Assembly: GCA_026196105.1 (NCBI GenBank)
Contig: JAPHRK010000033.1
Location: 124,001-188,000 of the forward strand
Length of the DNA: 64,000 bases
Direction: 5' to 3'
DNA from: Rhodospirillales bacterium
GTDB taxonomy: Bacteria; Pseudomonadota; Alphaproteobacteria; Rhodospirillales; JAPHRK01
The translations under genes were made by a program, and so were the position numbers. Position 1 is the stretch's first letter; every line of letters starts with the position of its first letter. Of the stretch, positions 26,973-35,329 are shown piece after piece. The notes beneath the pieces were generated by a model that was given only the letters and a program-made list of their open reading frames with translations, was not told the origin of the DNA and ran no database searches.

Positions 26973-27824
26973 ATGTCTACTTTAAAAAAAGCCGCCATTT
27001 CTTTTGGGGCAGTAATTGTCGTGGTGGCTGGCTTTGTTACTTACTCAGCCGTCAGCACTCGTAGTGAAATTACCGCGTTTGAACAAACCTTGATCGCGGA
27101 AAATAAGAACGCTGCGAGAGTCGATGTTTCCCAAAGTGATCTAGAAGGTTTACCTGTACCTGTGCAGGCATATTTTAACTTTGTTTTCCCCAATGGCCCA
27201 CGGACAGATACGAAATGGGTCGAGTTCGAACAGGAAGGGCAGTTTCGTCGTCCTCTGACGAAAGGTTTTGCCCCTACAACGGGACGTCAGGTGGTTGCAG
27301 CTCGTAAGCCTGATCTGGTTTTCTCTGCTGTTACGCCGCTTCTTGGCCCCATTTGGGCCGTTGCTTATGATGTCTATATTAGCGGTAAAATGCAGATGGA
27401 GGCGCGCCTTCTATCTGCTGTCTCGGTTATGAAAGAGTTCAGCTCCCCAACACTTGATCAGATTTCCCTACGGCGTTGGTTGTTGGAAAGTCCCTCTTTC
27501 CCCTCAGCCTTGTTGCCTGGCGGCCCGGTCACATGGGAAGCAATTGATGATACTCACGCACGTGCTGTTGTCCGCGCTCATGGTTACCAAACCTCCATGG
27601 TTGCAAGTTTTGATAAAACTGGCGCGTTGACAACTTTCGCTGCCGAAGAGGATGGGGACTTAACAACGCCTTATCATGGCTCTGGTGAACACGTGGCACG
27701 GGGTGACTATCAATTGGTTGATGGTGTGCGTATCCCAATGTCATTTGAAATCTCACGTGCTGCTAAAGGTAAGATTTATCCTTTCTGGTCTGGCCGTATA
27801 ACACAGATTAAATTTATTAAATAA
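26973..27824 (+). CDS. DUF6544-like exported or anchored protein
   Basis: A 283-residue protein. The first 25 residues form a hydrophobic segment (signal anchor or uncleaved signal). It then shows LPVPVQAYFNFVFPNG and later LEDGVRIPMSFEIS-type ending, matching a family known as DUF6544 (DUF6920). Members often sit beside TetR regulators. Start at the ATG with AAGGAT upstream. The shared operator with the divergent TetR gene suggests that the pair is one regulatory unit. Function unknown; no catalytic motif is visible. Confidence 0.7.
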   Translation: MSTLKKAAISFGAVIVVVAGFVTYSAVSTRSEITAFEQTLIAENKNAARVDVSQSDLEGLPVPVQAYFNFVFPNGPRTDTKWVEFEQEGQFRRPLTKGFAPTTGRQVVAARKPDLVFSAVTPLLGPIWAVAYDVYISGKMQMEARLLSAVSVMKEFSSPTLDQISLRRWLLESPSFPSALLPGGPVTWEAIDDTHARAVVRAHGYQTSMVASFDKTGALTTFAAEEDGDLTTPYHGSGEHVARGDYQLVDGVRIPMSFEISRAAKGKIYPFWSGRITQIKFIK

Positions 27825-27835
27825 CTCCCGGACCC

Positions 27836-27871
27836 CCCACCCTCTATTTGTCGTTAATAAATGAGGGTGGG
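27836..27871 (+). terminator. Hairpin after the DUF6544 gene
   Basis: CCCACCCTC (27836-27844) pairs perfectly with GAGGGTGGG (27863-27871), enclosing an AT-rich loop. The following T-tract (CGAGTATATTTT) is weak, so termination is moderately supported. Confidence 0.5.
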
Positions 27872-27986
27872 CGAGTATATTTTACTCTCTCACGATTAGT
27901 TCCCTCGTGTTTTGGGTTGAAGATGAAGACGAGTACTTGTACATCAGCACTCAAATCTACGATGCCTTCTTCAAAGGAAACTAGCC

Positions 27987-28268
27987 GTGTTTGACGTAAA
28001 CGAATATTTTGATGGAAATGTAAAATCTATCGCTTTTAAAACAGCAACCCTACCTGCCACTGTGGGCGTTATGGCTCCTGGTGATTATGAGTTTGGCACC
28101 AATCAGAAAGAAACCATGTCTGTGGTGAGTGGGGCGCTGACGGTTAAATTGCCGGGCAGTGATGATTGGCAAACATTTGAAGCCGGGGTGTCTTTTATCG
28201 TTGAGGCCAATCAGAAGTTCCAGCTTCAAGTCGCTGTCGATACGGCTTATTTCTGTACTTACGAATAA
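27987..28268 (+). CDS. ppnP: Pyrimidine/purine nucleoside phosphorylase
   Basis: A 93-residue single-domain cupin (former DUF1255/YaiE). It phosphorolyses several nucleosides to base and ribose 1-phosphate. Length and blocks ([48 protein letters not shown]) match E. coli PpnP. The start is GTG with AAAGGAAA before it. It ends 10 bases inside the convergent SDR-like gene. Confidence 0.93.
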   Translation: MFDVNEYFDGNVKSIAFKTATLPATVGVMAPGDYEFGTNQKETMSVVSGALTVKLPGSDDWQTFEAGVSFIVEANQKFQLQVAVDTAYFCTYE

Positions 28269-28936
28269 ACCATCTCGCGCCAAAGATAAGTTTTGCTTGC
28301 CTCTGATTGATTTGGGGCGAGCTTAGCTATGGCATGGGCCAGTGTTTCTACCTTAATGGATCGATATTGGGCTAAACCCCCGACCATGAGAGCATCAACT
28401 AAGGGTAAAAGAGGGAAAAGCAGCGTCTCAGATAACCTCGGTTTATCCCTTTTAGTGATAATCATGCTGGGTTGGAAAATAGCCAAATTTTGAAACCCTA
28501 CTTCCTTAAGGGCCACTTCCGTTTGGCCTTTCAGCCGCGGGTAATAAAGAGAAGAAGTTGGTTTAGAACCGACAGCAGAGAGATAAGCAAACCTCTTAGC
28601 CCCTGCTGCCAAACTTGCTTTGGCAAACTCCATGACGTACTCATGATCAATCAGGGTCATAGCTTTTTTCGACCCAGCAGTTTTTAAAGTTGTGCCAAAG
28701 GTGCAGTAACAATCATCAATCTCTAGGTCTTGAAACCCATGCGCTAAGTTGTCAAAAGTGACAATACGATTTTCGAGCTTGGGGTGTTCAATGCCAATTT
28801 CTTGGCGGTTTAAAGTTACCACTTTGCTATAGAGCGGGTTGTCTAACAAAAGCGGTAATAACTTTCGCCCTGTAGCCCCGGTTGCACCTAAGAGAATGGC
28901 GGTTTTTGCTTTTGCTTCTTGATTGGTTGTTTCCAA
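28259..28936 (-). CDS. NAD(P)H-binding oxidoreductase (atypical SDR, HTATIP2-like)
   Basis: A 226-residue protein if it starts at the TTG at 28936, which has GGGAG upstream and matches the family's normal size; a longer frame to 29062 adds an unlikely N-terminus. The nucleotide motif is [19 protein letters not shown] (GxxGxxG). The block [25 protein letters not shown] is typical of the TIP30/HTATIP2-like atypical SDRs. Cytoplasmic. The substrate is unknown. It overlaps ppnP convergently by 10 bases. Confidence 0.8.
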   Translation of the reverse strand: METTNQEAKAKTAILLGATGATGRKLLPLLLDNPLYSKVVTLNRQEIGIEHPKLENRIVTFDNLAHGFQDLEIDDCYCTFGTTLKTAGSKKAMTLIDHEYVMEFAKASLAAGAKRFAYLSAVGSKPTSSLYYPRLKGQTEVALKEVGFQNLAIFQPSMIITKRDKPRLSETLLFPLLPLVDALMVGGLAQYRSIKVETLAHAIAKLAPNQSEASKTYLWREMVYS

Positions 28937-29248
28937 GAGGAACTTCTCCCGAATGTTAGATTTTAGGTTAGGTGAAACAGGCGAACAAGGATTTTGCAAC
29001 ACCCAGACATAAGGGTGAGTTATTCCTCTATATTTATATGGAGCAGAATGAGGCATACTCAAATATTTTTGGAAGGTTGATACGAAGGATCATTCTTTTG
29101 GCGATTAAACTACCAAAGGAAACAAACCTCTCGATGAGGTTGAATAGCTAGAAAACCCCTGCGTTACGTAAGGTCGCAATAACGACCTATAAATCCTTTC
29201 TCATCCCCGTCATAATAGGCAGAGCAGAAATGAGCAGGGAAAAATCAA
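28937..29248. other. Intergenic region between divergent genes
   Basis: About 310 bases with no supported gene. It holds the promoters of the SDR-like gene (minus) and the MaoC gene (plus). A weak AT-rich palindrome (CTCTATAT-TT-ATATGGAG, 29026-29043) may be an operator for the minus-strand gene, with one mismatch. Nothing else stands out. Confidence 0.4.
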
Positions 29249-29737
29249 ATGTCGTCAGCTAATCCAGCCTATAAGCCCAAGTACCATGCTTTTGAAGACA
29301 TGAAGGTCGGGCAAATTAATGAGTATGGGGCCTATAAGGTAACGGCTGAAGAGATTATTGAGTTTGCCTCAAAGTATGACCCCCAACCTTTCCATTTAGA
29401 TCACGAAGCTGCCAAGCATTCTCTCTTTGGTGGGCTTTGTGCGAGTGGCTGGCATACCTGTGCCATGACCATGTCCATGATGGTGGCTGACATGATGGAG
29501 AATGGATCATCACTTGGCTCTCCTGGGGTTGAGAACCTTAGGTGGGTTAAACCGGTTTATCCTGGCGACACCCTCTCAGTGCGCATGGAAATTCTCGAAA
29601 CGCGTATCTCCGAGAGTCGCCCAGAAATTGGCATTATCAAGGCCAAGACCACCACCCTTAATCAAAAAGGGGAAGTGGTGCAGGAATTTATTAGCAGAGG
29701 GATGTTCCCCAGGATGGAGGCCGAAGCCTCTAACTAA
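29249..29737 (+). CDS. MaoC family (R)-hydratase/dehydratase
   Basis: A 162-residue hot-dog fold protein. The conserved hydratase block is FASKYDPQPFHLDHEAA, with the catalytic Asp/His pair, followed by LFGGLCASGWHT. The later VENLRWVKPVYPGDTLSVRMEI is the usual MaoC domain end. It probably hydrates an enoyl-CoA or acts in polyester/fatty acid metabolism. It overlaps the convergent gph gene by 8 bases. Confidence 0.9.
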   Translation: MSSANPAYKPKYHAFEDMKVGQINEYGAYKVTAEEIIEFASKYDPQPFHLDHEAAKHSLFGGLCASGWHTCAMTMSMMVADMMENGSSLGSPGVENLRWVKPVYPGDTLSVRMEILETRISESRPEIGIIKAKTTTLNQKGEVVQEFISRGMFPRMEAEASN

Positions 29738-30398
29738 GTTGCTCCATAGCCTTTGGGAGTTCTGACATTAAGTCAATTAGCAGATTTGCTCCCATTTCAG
29801 CGGGAGGAACTCGCGTGTAGCCGTAGCTCACAGCGACCACAGTAAGGTTGGCGTTTTGGGCAGCCTGGACATCGTTGGGGCTGTCGCCAACAAATAAAGT
29901 CTCCTCTTTGGTAACACCAAGTTCTCTCACCACAGCTTCTACATGGCGGCCATCTGGTTTGCGAAAGGGTAGGGTGTCGCCTCCGATGACTGACTGGAAG
30001 TAAGGTGCCATTTTAAGCTCTTCAAGAATGCCATCAGTTGGGCCTTGAGGCTTGTTGGTGCAAACGGCCAGTTTAAGACCATCAGCCTTAAGTTTTTCAA
30101 GCACTTCCATAACCCCTTCGTAAGGGATGGTTTTAACCGCGCCTTTGCCATCATAAAAATTGATGAAAACTTCTGTGAGTTTGGGTAAATCGCTCTCGGG
30201 GCAAGGGGACCCAGTGAGATCAAATGCCCGTTGGATGAGAACAGCGGCTCCATCTCCGACCATCTGACGAACATCGCTGACTTCAATAGTCCGTCGACCA
30301 TTGAGTTTTAGCACCTCGTTTGTGGCTGCACAGAGGTCGGCAGCGCTATCAACAAGCGTTCCATCTAGGTCGAATATGACGGCTTTAAAACGGGACAT
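29730..30398 (-). CDS. gph: Phosphoglycolate phosphatase
   Basis: A 222-residue HAD hydrolase that removes 2-phosphoglycolate (from DNA 3'-end repair or Rubisco-type oxygenation). Motif I is FDLDGTLVDS, motif II CTNKPQ, motif IV VGDSPNDVQAA; the cap domain is of type I. Start at the ATG at 30398 (MSRFKAVIF) has GGAG nine bases upstream. It diverges from glmU. Closely related to Gph/PGP of proteobacteria, though other HAD phosphatases have similar motifs. Confidence 0.88.
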   Translation of the reverse strand: MSRFKAVIFDLDGTLVDSAADLCAATNEVLKLNGRRTIEVSDVRQMVGDGAAVLIQRAFDLTGSPCPESDLPKLTEVFINFYDGKGAVKTIPYEGVMEVLEKLKADGLKLAVCTNKPQGPTDGILEELKMAPYFQSVIGGDTLPFRKPDGRHVEAVVRELGVTKEETLFVGDSPNDVQAAQNANLTVVAVSYGYTRVPPAEMGANLLIDLMSELPKAMEQLS

Positions 30399-30532
30399 CC
30401 CCAACTTCTCCTATTTGCAACTTTTGGAAACAAAGTTTGACTTTGCTTGTCACGGTTGCTTGTGGCAAATTCCCCCCAGAATTAAGGGCTCAATTAAGTC
30501 CCTTCCCCGAAGTTTTAAACAACGGCACCCAA

Positions 30533-31870
30533 ATGTCCAAGAACAAAACTGCAGTTATCGTCCTTGCCGCTGGCATGGGCACTCGTATGAAATCTGACCT
30601 GCCGAAGGTGATGCACCCCTTGGCAGGACGTCCCATGATCAAACATTTGTTGGCGACTGTGGAAGGCTTGAAGCCTGAACGCATTGCCGTTGTTGTTGGC
30701 CCTGACATGGATGACTTGGAGCAAGCTGTTGCGCCCCATCCAACGGCTATTCAGACGGACCGCCTCGGGACAGGACATGCCGTTCTTGCTGCTCGGGAGG
30801 CCTTGGAAGGGTTCACAGGCGATGTGCTGATTGTTTATGGTGATACCCCGTTGCTGAGCAAGCATACTCTGGTGAGTATGTTGGAAGCGCGGCGCACCAA
30901 GCCGAACCCCGCTGTGGTTGTGCTCGGTTTCCGTCCCTTTGATCCCGGCCAATATGGGCGCTTGATGGTGGATGAAGAAGGTGACCTTAACCAGATTGTT
31001 GAGTTCAACGACGCCACGGCGGAAGAGAAAGAGGAAGATCTGTGTAATTCCGGCGTTATGTGTGTCGATGGTAAATTGCTGTTTAACCTGCTTGATCAGG
31101 TTACTAACGATAATGCCAAAGGTGAGTACTATCTGACTGATATTGTCGAGCTCGCTGGAGAAGGTGGTTCCCGGTCCGTTGTTGTTGAGGGTGACGAAGA
31201 AGAATTGCTGGGGATTAATTCACGGGTTGAGTTGGCCGCGGCTGAAGCGATTATTCAAGATGATATGCGCACCAAAGCCATGGAAAACGGCGTGACCCTG
31301 CTTGACCCCAGTACGGTTTATTTTAGTCATGATACTAAAATTGGCAAAGAAGTGACCATTGAGCCTAATGTCTTTTTTGGTCCTGGTGTCACTATTGGCG
31401 ATCACGTTCATGTTCGTGCCTTTTGTCATTTGGAAGGGGCTACCCTCGAAGGGGGCTCCACCATCGGGCCATTTGCTCGTTTGCGTCCTGGGTCACAGCT
31501 TGATCAAGGAGCTAAAGTTGGTAACTTTGTTGAAGTGAAAAATGCTGTTTTGGAGAAAGGGGCTAAGGTTAGCCACCTTACTTACATCGGCGATGCGCGT
31601 GTTGGCGAAGAAGCCAATGTAGGCGCCGGAACCATCACTTGTAACTATGACGGGTTTGATAAATCCCATACGGATATTGGTGCCGGAGCCTTTATTGGCT
31701 CTAATACGGCTCTCGTAGCCCCGGTTAAAATCGGGGATGGCGCTATTGTTGGAGCGGGCAGTACCGTGACCAAAGATGTCGCCCCTGATGCGCTTGCTGT
31801 TTCGCGGGCAGACCAGCGCGGGGTTGATAGCTGGGCTAAGCGCTTCCGTCAGCAAAAGAATAAGGATTAA
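30533..31870 (+). CDS. glmU: Bifunctional UDP-N-acetylglucosamine pyrophosphorylase / GlcN-1-P N-acetyltransferase
   Basis: A 445-residue enzyme making UDP-GlcNAc from GlcN-1-P in two steps. The N-terminal domain has the uridyltransferase motif LAAGMGTRMKSDLPKVMH, and the C-terminal left-handed beta-helix has the hexapeptide-repeat blocks ending in GAGTITCNYDGFDKSHT with the acetyltransferase active site. Start at the ATG at 30533 is preferred over 30437, because it gives the usual MSKNKTAVIVLAAG. glmS follows six bases after the stop, so both cell-wall amino sugar genes are co-transcribed. Confidence 0.96.
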   Translation: MSKNKTAVIVLAAGMGTRMKSDLPKVMHPLAGRPMIKHLLATVEGLKPERIAVVVGPDMDDLEQAVAPHPTAIQTDRLGTGHAVLAAREALEGFTGDVLIVYGDTPLLSKHTLVSMLEARRTKPNPAVVVLGFRPFDPGQYGRLMVDEEGDLNQIVEFNDATAEEKEEDLCNSGVMCVDGKLLFNLLDQVTNDNAKGEYYLTDIVELAGEGGSRSVVVEGDEEELLGINSRVELAAAEAIIQDDMRTKAMENGVTLLDPSTVYFSHDTKIGKEVTIEPNVFFGPGVTIGDHVHVRAFCHLEGATLEGGSTIGPFARLRPGSQLDQGAKVGNFVEVKNAVLEKGAKVSHLTYIGDARVGEEANVGAGTITCNYDGFDKSHTDIGAGAFIGSNTALVAPVKIGDGAIVGAGSTVTKDVAPDALAVSRADQRGVDSWAKRFRQQKNKD

Positions 31871-31875
31871 GCACT

Positions 31876-33699
31876 ATGTGCGGCATTGTAGGGATTGTCG
31901 GAAAACAGGAAGTCGGGCCGCTTTTATTAGAAGGGCTGAAACGACTGGAATACCGCGGCTATGATTCTGCCGGAATTGCCACCTTGGTCGAGGACCGCAT
32001 TGAACGGCGTCGGGCCGAAGGTAAGCTCTCTAATTTGGCCGATCTTGTTGAAAAGCAACCTGTTGTCGGGACCATCGGGATCGGACATACTCGTTGGGCT
32101 ACCCATGGAATTCCGAACGAAGTAAACGCCCACCCTCACAAAACCGATCGAGTTGCCATGGTTCATAATGGCATCATCGAGAATTTTCAGGAGTTGCGCC
32201 AGGAGCTTGATGGTCTTGGTCACAAGATGACTTCTGATACGGATACTGAAGTGGTCGTCCAACTCATCGACTATTATTTGCAGCAAGGCAAAACTCCTGT
32301 TGAGGCCGTTTCAACCACCCTAAAACGGCTAGAGGGCGCTTTTGCTCTCGCCATTATTTTCGCTGGTGAACAAGACCTGATGATCGGGGCACGCAAAGGT
32401 AGCCCTCTGGCGGTTGGGTTTGGTGACGGGGAGATGTATTTGGGCTCAGATGCCCTTGCTTTGGCTCCGTTGACTAAAAAGATTGCCTATATGGAAGAGG
32501 GCGATTGGGTGGTTTTGAATTCCCAAGGGGCAACATTCCATGACTATGAAGATACCGTAGTTGAGCGCGAAGTTAAGCTTACAGAGCTTTCAGGGGCCTT
32601 GATTGGCAAAGGTGGTCATCGTCACTTTATGCTCAAAGAAATCTATGAACAGCCGCAGGTAATTGGTGACACATTACACGCTTTCCTTAACCCTGCGACC
32701 CGCACTTTAACGCTTCCCGACCTACCGTTCGATTTAAAAGATATTAGCAAGATAACGATCATTGCCTGTGGCACCTCGTCTTATGCTGCGCTGACAGCGA
32801 AATACTGGCTTGAAGGGTTGGCGAAGGTTCCGGTGGAAGTGGATATTGCTTCAGAGTTTCGTTATCGCAATGTTGAGATGCCTGAGAAGGGTGTCGCTAT
32901 CTTTATTTCCCAATCGGGAGAGACGGCAGATACCTTGGCGGCCTTGCGTTATTGCCGGGAACAAGGACAAAAAATTCTTTCTATTGTTAATGTCCCAGAA
33001 AGCAGCATCGCGCGGGAGTCTGATGCCGTTCTTCTTACCTATGCCGGGCCAGAAATCGGTGTTGCTTCGACCAAAGCTTTTACCACACAGTTGATGGTGT
33101 TGGCTTGTTTCTCTGTGGTGATGGCGAAAGCCCGAGGACGTATTGACGCAGAGACCGAAGGGCAGCTAGCAGAAGCGCTTACCGAAGTTCCCGCTCGTGC
33201 TGCTGAAGTGCTTAACCATGATGAACGTTTGTTGGAGCTAGCTCACGAAGTTGCGGAAGCTCGTGATGTGCTTTATCTCGGGCGGGGCTCAAGCTATCCC
33301 ATCGCTTTGGAAGGGGCTCTTAAGCTCAAGGAAATTTCCTATATCCATGCTGAGGGTTATGCTGCGGGTGAAATGAAGCACGGCCCGATTGCTTTAATCG
33401 ACGAAAATGTCCCGGTTATTGTTATCGCACCTAGTGACGAGTTGTTCGACAAAACCGCTTCAAATATGCAGGAAGTGATCGCCAGAGGTGGCCGCGTCAT
33501 TTTCTTAAGCGATGCGCCAGGGTGTAAAAAACTTGCAGAAATGGCCAACCACGCGATCGCCCTCCCCCAAGTAAACCCCTTTGTCGCTCCTATCCTCTAT
33601 TCCATCCCCGTACAACTGCTGGCTTACCATGTTGCTGTGATCAAAGGGACTGATGTGGACCAACCCAGAAACTTGGCGAAGAGCGTGACCGTCGAGTGA
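31876..33699 (+). CDS. glmS: Glutamine-fructose-6-phosphate aminotransferase (isomerizing)
   Basis: A 607-residue enzyme that makes glucosamine 6-phosphate. It begins MCGIVGIVG with Cys2 as the N-terminal nucleophile of the glutaminase domain (after Met removal). Two SIS domains follow with sugar-phosphate motifs (ACGTSSYAALTAKYW and FISQSGETADTLAAL) and the conserved C-terminus PRNLAKSVTVE. Full length. No glmS ribozyme is present, as expected outside Firmicutes. Confidence 0.97.
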   Translation: MCGIVGIVGKQEVGPLLLEGLKRLEYRGYDSAGIATLVEDRIERRRAEGKLSNLADLVEKQPVVGTIGIGHTRWATHGIPNEVNAHPHKTDRVAMVHNGIIENFQELRQELDGLGHKMTSDTDTEVVVQLIDYYLQQGKTPVEAVSTTLKRLEGAFALAIIFAGEQDLMIGARKGSPLAVGFGDGEMYLGSDALALAPLTKKIAYMEEGDWVVLNSQGATFHDYEDTVVEREVKLTELSGALIGKGGHRHFMLKEIYEQPQVIGDTLHAFLNPATRTLTLPDLPFDLKDISKITIIACGTSSYAALTAKYWLEGLAKVPVEVDIASEFRYRNVEMPEKGVAIFISQSGETADTLAALRYCREQGQKILSIVNVPESSIARESDAVLLTYAGPEIGVASTKAFTTQLMVLACFSVVMAKARGRIDAETEGQLAEALTEVPARAAEVLNHDERLLELAHEVAEARDVLYLGRGSSYPIALEGALKLKEISYIHAEGYAAGEMKHGPIALIDENVPVIVIAPSDELFDKTASNMQEVIARGGRVIFLSDAPGCKKLAEMANHAIALPQVNPFVAPILYSIPVQLLAYHVAVIKGTDVDQPRNLAKSVTVE

Positions 33700-33722
33700 T
33701 ATAGATCGGCGGTATTCTTTTT

Positions 33723-34589
33723 CTAATTATTTTTTAAATATTGCTCTTTATGATACTCGAGGAACTCCGTATCAATTTTGTGCTTCGGATGGATATTTAT
33801 TTTTTTCCCGTTAAAGTCGATCAGACCTATTACCTGGAATGTATTGGGATCAATAAAATAAGAAAAATAATCAAACTGATCATGATGGTTTGGGCATAAA
33901 CAAAGCATATTTTGAATAACATCTGGTCCATTATGCGGATTACCTAAACCTTTGATGTGTGCACCAATAGCGATGGGTCCAGACGGAGAGTCTAATGTAA
34001 CATCGCAAATCTGACATTGATATTCATACATAGACTTCAACTTTTCGCTTATGGCGACATTGCGCTTTAATCGATTTACGGTAGTCTCTGATCTAGGTGT
34101 CCTCTCATAGGTTGGTTTTAGGGTCGAGCTAAGAACGGTTTCCAGTTGATTAACATTAGACTCACTTATCAGATGAAAACGGCAGATGTAGAATCCTCTT
34201 TGGCCCCTGATTCGTTCAAAATTTTTTACATAATACAATCCGTCATAACGATATCCCGTTTGAGGGCCATTTTTGATTTGGTGTCCCCTAGTAACCCGCA
34301 CAGGTAAACTATATTGACAGCTAAGTTGGAGCCCTCGGTTTCCTTTAATGAACTCTTGATCTGCAACCTGTTTACCACCAGGAGTATCTTGTCCGCCCTG
34401 ACCAGTATAAAGAATGTAATCTAGTTCATCTATATCGTCTTCATATCCACCAGAAAGAACGATCGAATAAGCACCACCTTGAGCACCCCAGATGCCTGAC
34501 ATGAATGGTTTATGGACACCTGCATTTGCCAAATCTCGACGTGAGTCAAACAATTGTCCAACTTTAATTCCCTCAGGTTCGCCAAACAT
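33723..34589 (-). CDS. SRA-HNH modified-DNA-dependent endonuclease
   Basis: A 288-residue protein with an N-terminal SRA/YDG domain (about 1-150: IWGAQGGAYSIVLSGGYEDD and YDGLYYVKNFERIRGQRGF) that binds modified cytosine by base flipping, and a C-terminal HNH nuclease (about 188-245) with Cys192-x-x-Cys195 and Cys232-x-x-His235 zinc knuckles, and the AHI...N...H catalytic arrangement (His211, Asn227, His236). This is the architecture of TagI-like and other type IV restriction enzymes that cut 5-methyl- or 5-hydroxymethylcytosine-containing DNA. It is alone, without a methylase, helicase or specificity subunit. It lies next to umuDC on the opposite strand. The start at ATG 34589 is reasonable. 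Confidence 0.9.
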   Translation of the reverse strand: MFGEPEGIKVGQLFDSRRDLANAGVHKPFMSGIWGAQGGAYSIVLSGGYEDDIDELDYILYTGQGGQDTPGGKQVADQEFIKGNRGLQLSCQYSLPVRVTRGHQIKNGPQTGYRYDGLYYVKNFERIRGQRGFYICRFHLISESNVNQLETVLSSTLKPTYERTPRSETTVNRLKRNVAISEKLKSMYEYQCQICDVTLDSPSGPIAIGAHIKGLGNPHNGPDVIQNMLCLCPNHHDQFDYFSYFIDPNTFQVIGLIDFNGKKINIHPKHKIDTEFLEYHKEQYLKNN

Positions 34590-34918
34590 CAGAATTTAGA
34601 CTCGTGTGGTATCTTCATTATATATCCCCCGATCATATTCTTTAGATGAAATGCTATCATAATCTTATCTAAAATAAGAATTTTTATATTTGTTAGAATT
34701 TGGTCGATGAGTGTCCTGTCTATCAAGTGTATTCCAAAATAACTTTTCTCTGGTTGTGGGCATTTCATTTTCGCTTAGCCAATTAGATATCCTTGGAAAC
34801 GATCAGTGTTTTGAACAAAGACCATTTTTCGTTTCTGAGGCTAAATTTTTCAGATTCAGATTGAACTCTCTCCCTTAAACTCTATATAAGTTCATGAATT
34901 GTTCTTTTGGATTTTACG
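34590..34918. other. Intergenic region between SRA-HNH and umuD
   Basis: About 330 AT-rich bases with no supported gene. The right-hand end holds the umuD promoter and SOS box. The promoter of the SRA-HNH gene should lie at the left end, but no clear hexamers are visible and no LexA box is present on that side. Confidence 0.5.
34861..34904 (+). promoter_or_regulatory. SOS promoter of umuDC (LexA box GTTC-N7-GTTC)
   Basis: TTGAAC at 34861-34866 and TATATA at 34883-34888 form a promoter with a 16-base spacer. Directly downstream is GTTCATGAATTGTTC (34890-34904), an exact alphaproteobacterial LexA box (GTTC-N7-GTTC). LexA bound there would block transcription start. Confidence 0.9.
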
Positions 34919-35329
34919 ATGGTTTTTGCGGCTGATATATCTGCGGGGTTGTTGAGGCCTTTGTTTGCTTCCAGGGTTCCTGCTGGGTTTCCAAGTCCGG
35001 CAGAGGATTTTGTTGAAGGGACGTTGGATTTAAATCGTCATCTTATTGACCACCCGGTGGCGACGTTTTTCCTGCGGGTTTCAGGGGATTCTATGGTTGG
35101 GGCAGGGATATTTGCCGATGACCTGCTGATTGTCGACCGCAGCCTGACGGCGAAATCTAATGATATTGTAATTGCGGTTTTGCATGGAGAGTTGACGGTG
35201 AAGCGATTGATCCAGGAGAAAGGTCGGTGGCTGCTTCGGGCAGAAAACCCTCAATACCCTGATTTTACCCTACCGGAAGATGCTGAAATCTGGGGGGTAG
35301 TAACCAATGCAATTCGAGATTTCCGATGA
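34919..35329 (+). CDS. umuD: SOS mutagenesis protein UmuD (LexA-like S24 peptidase)
   Basis: A 136-residue protein from the ATG at 34919; a TTG at 34907 is possible but less likely. The self-cleavage site is Ala22-Gly23 (PAGFPSPAED). Catalytic Ser58 (SGDSMVGAG) and Lys95 (GELTVKRL) are in place. The cleaved UmuD' activates UmuC for translesion synthesis. The stop overlaps the umuC start (ATGA), and expression is under the LexA box upstream. Confidence 0.95.
   Translation: MVFAADISAGLLRPLFASRVPAGFPSPAEDFVEGTLDLNRHLIDHPVATFFLRVSGDSMVGAGIFADDLLIVDRSLTAKSNDIVIAVLHGELTVKRLIQEKGRWLLRAENPQYPDFTLPEDAEIWGVVTNAIRDFR

Noticed and set aside
29026-29043. AT-rich palindrome with one mismatch upstream of the SDR-like gene
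   Set aside because: It is too weak and no regulator is adjacent; it is only mentioned in the intergenic entry.
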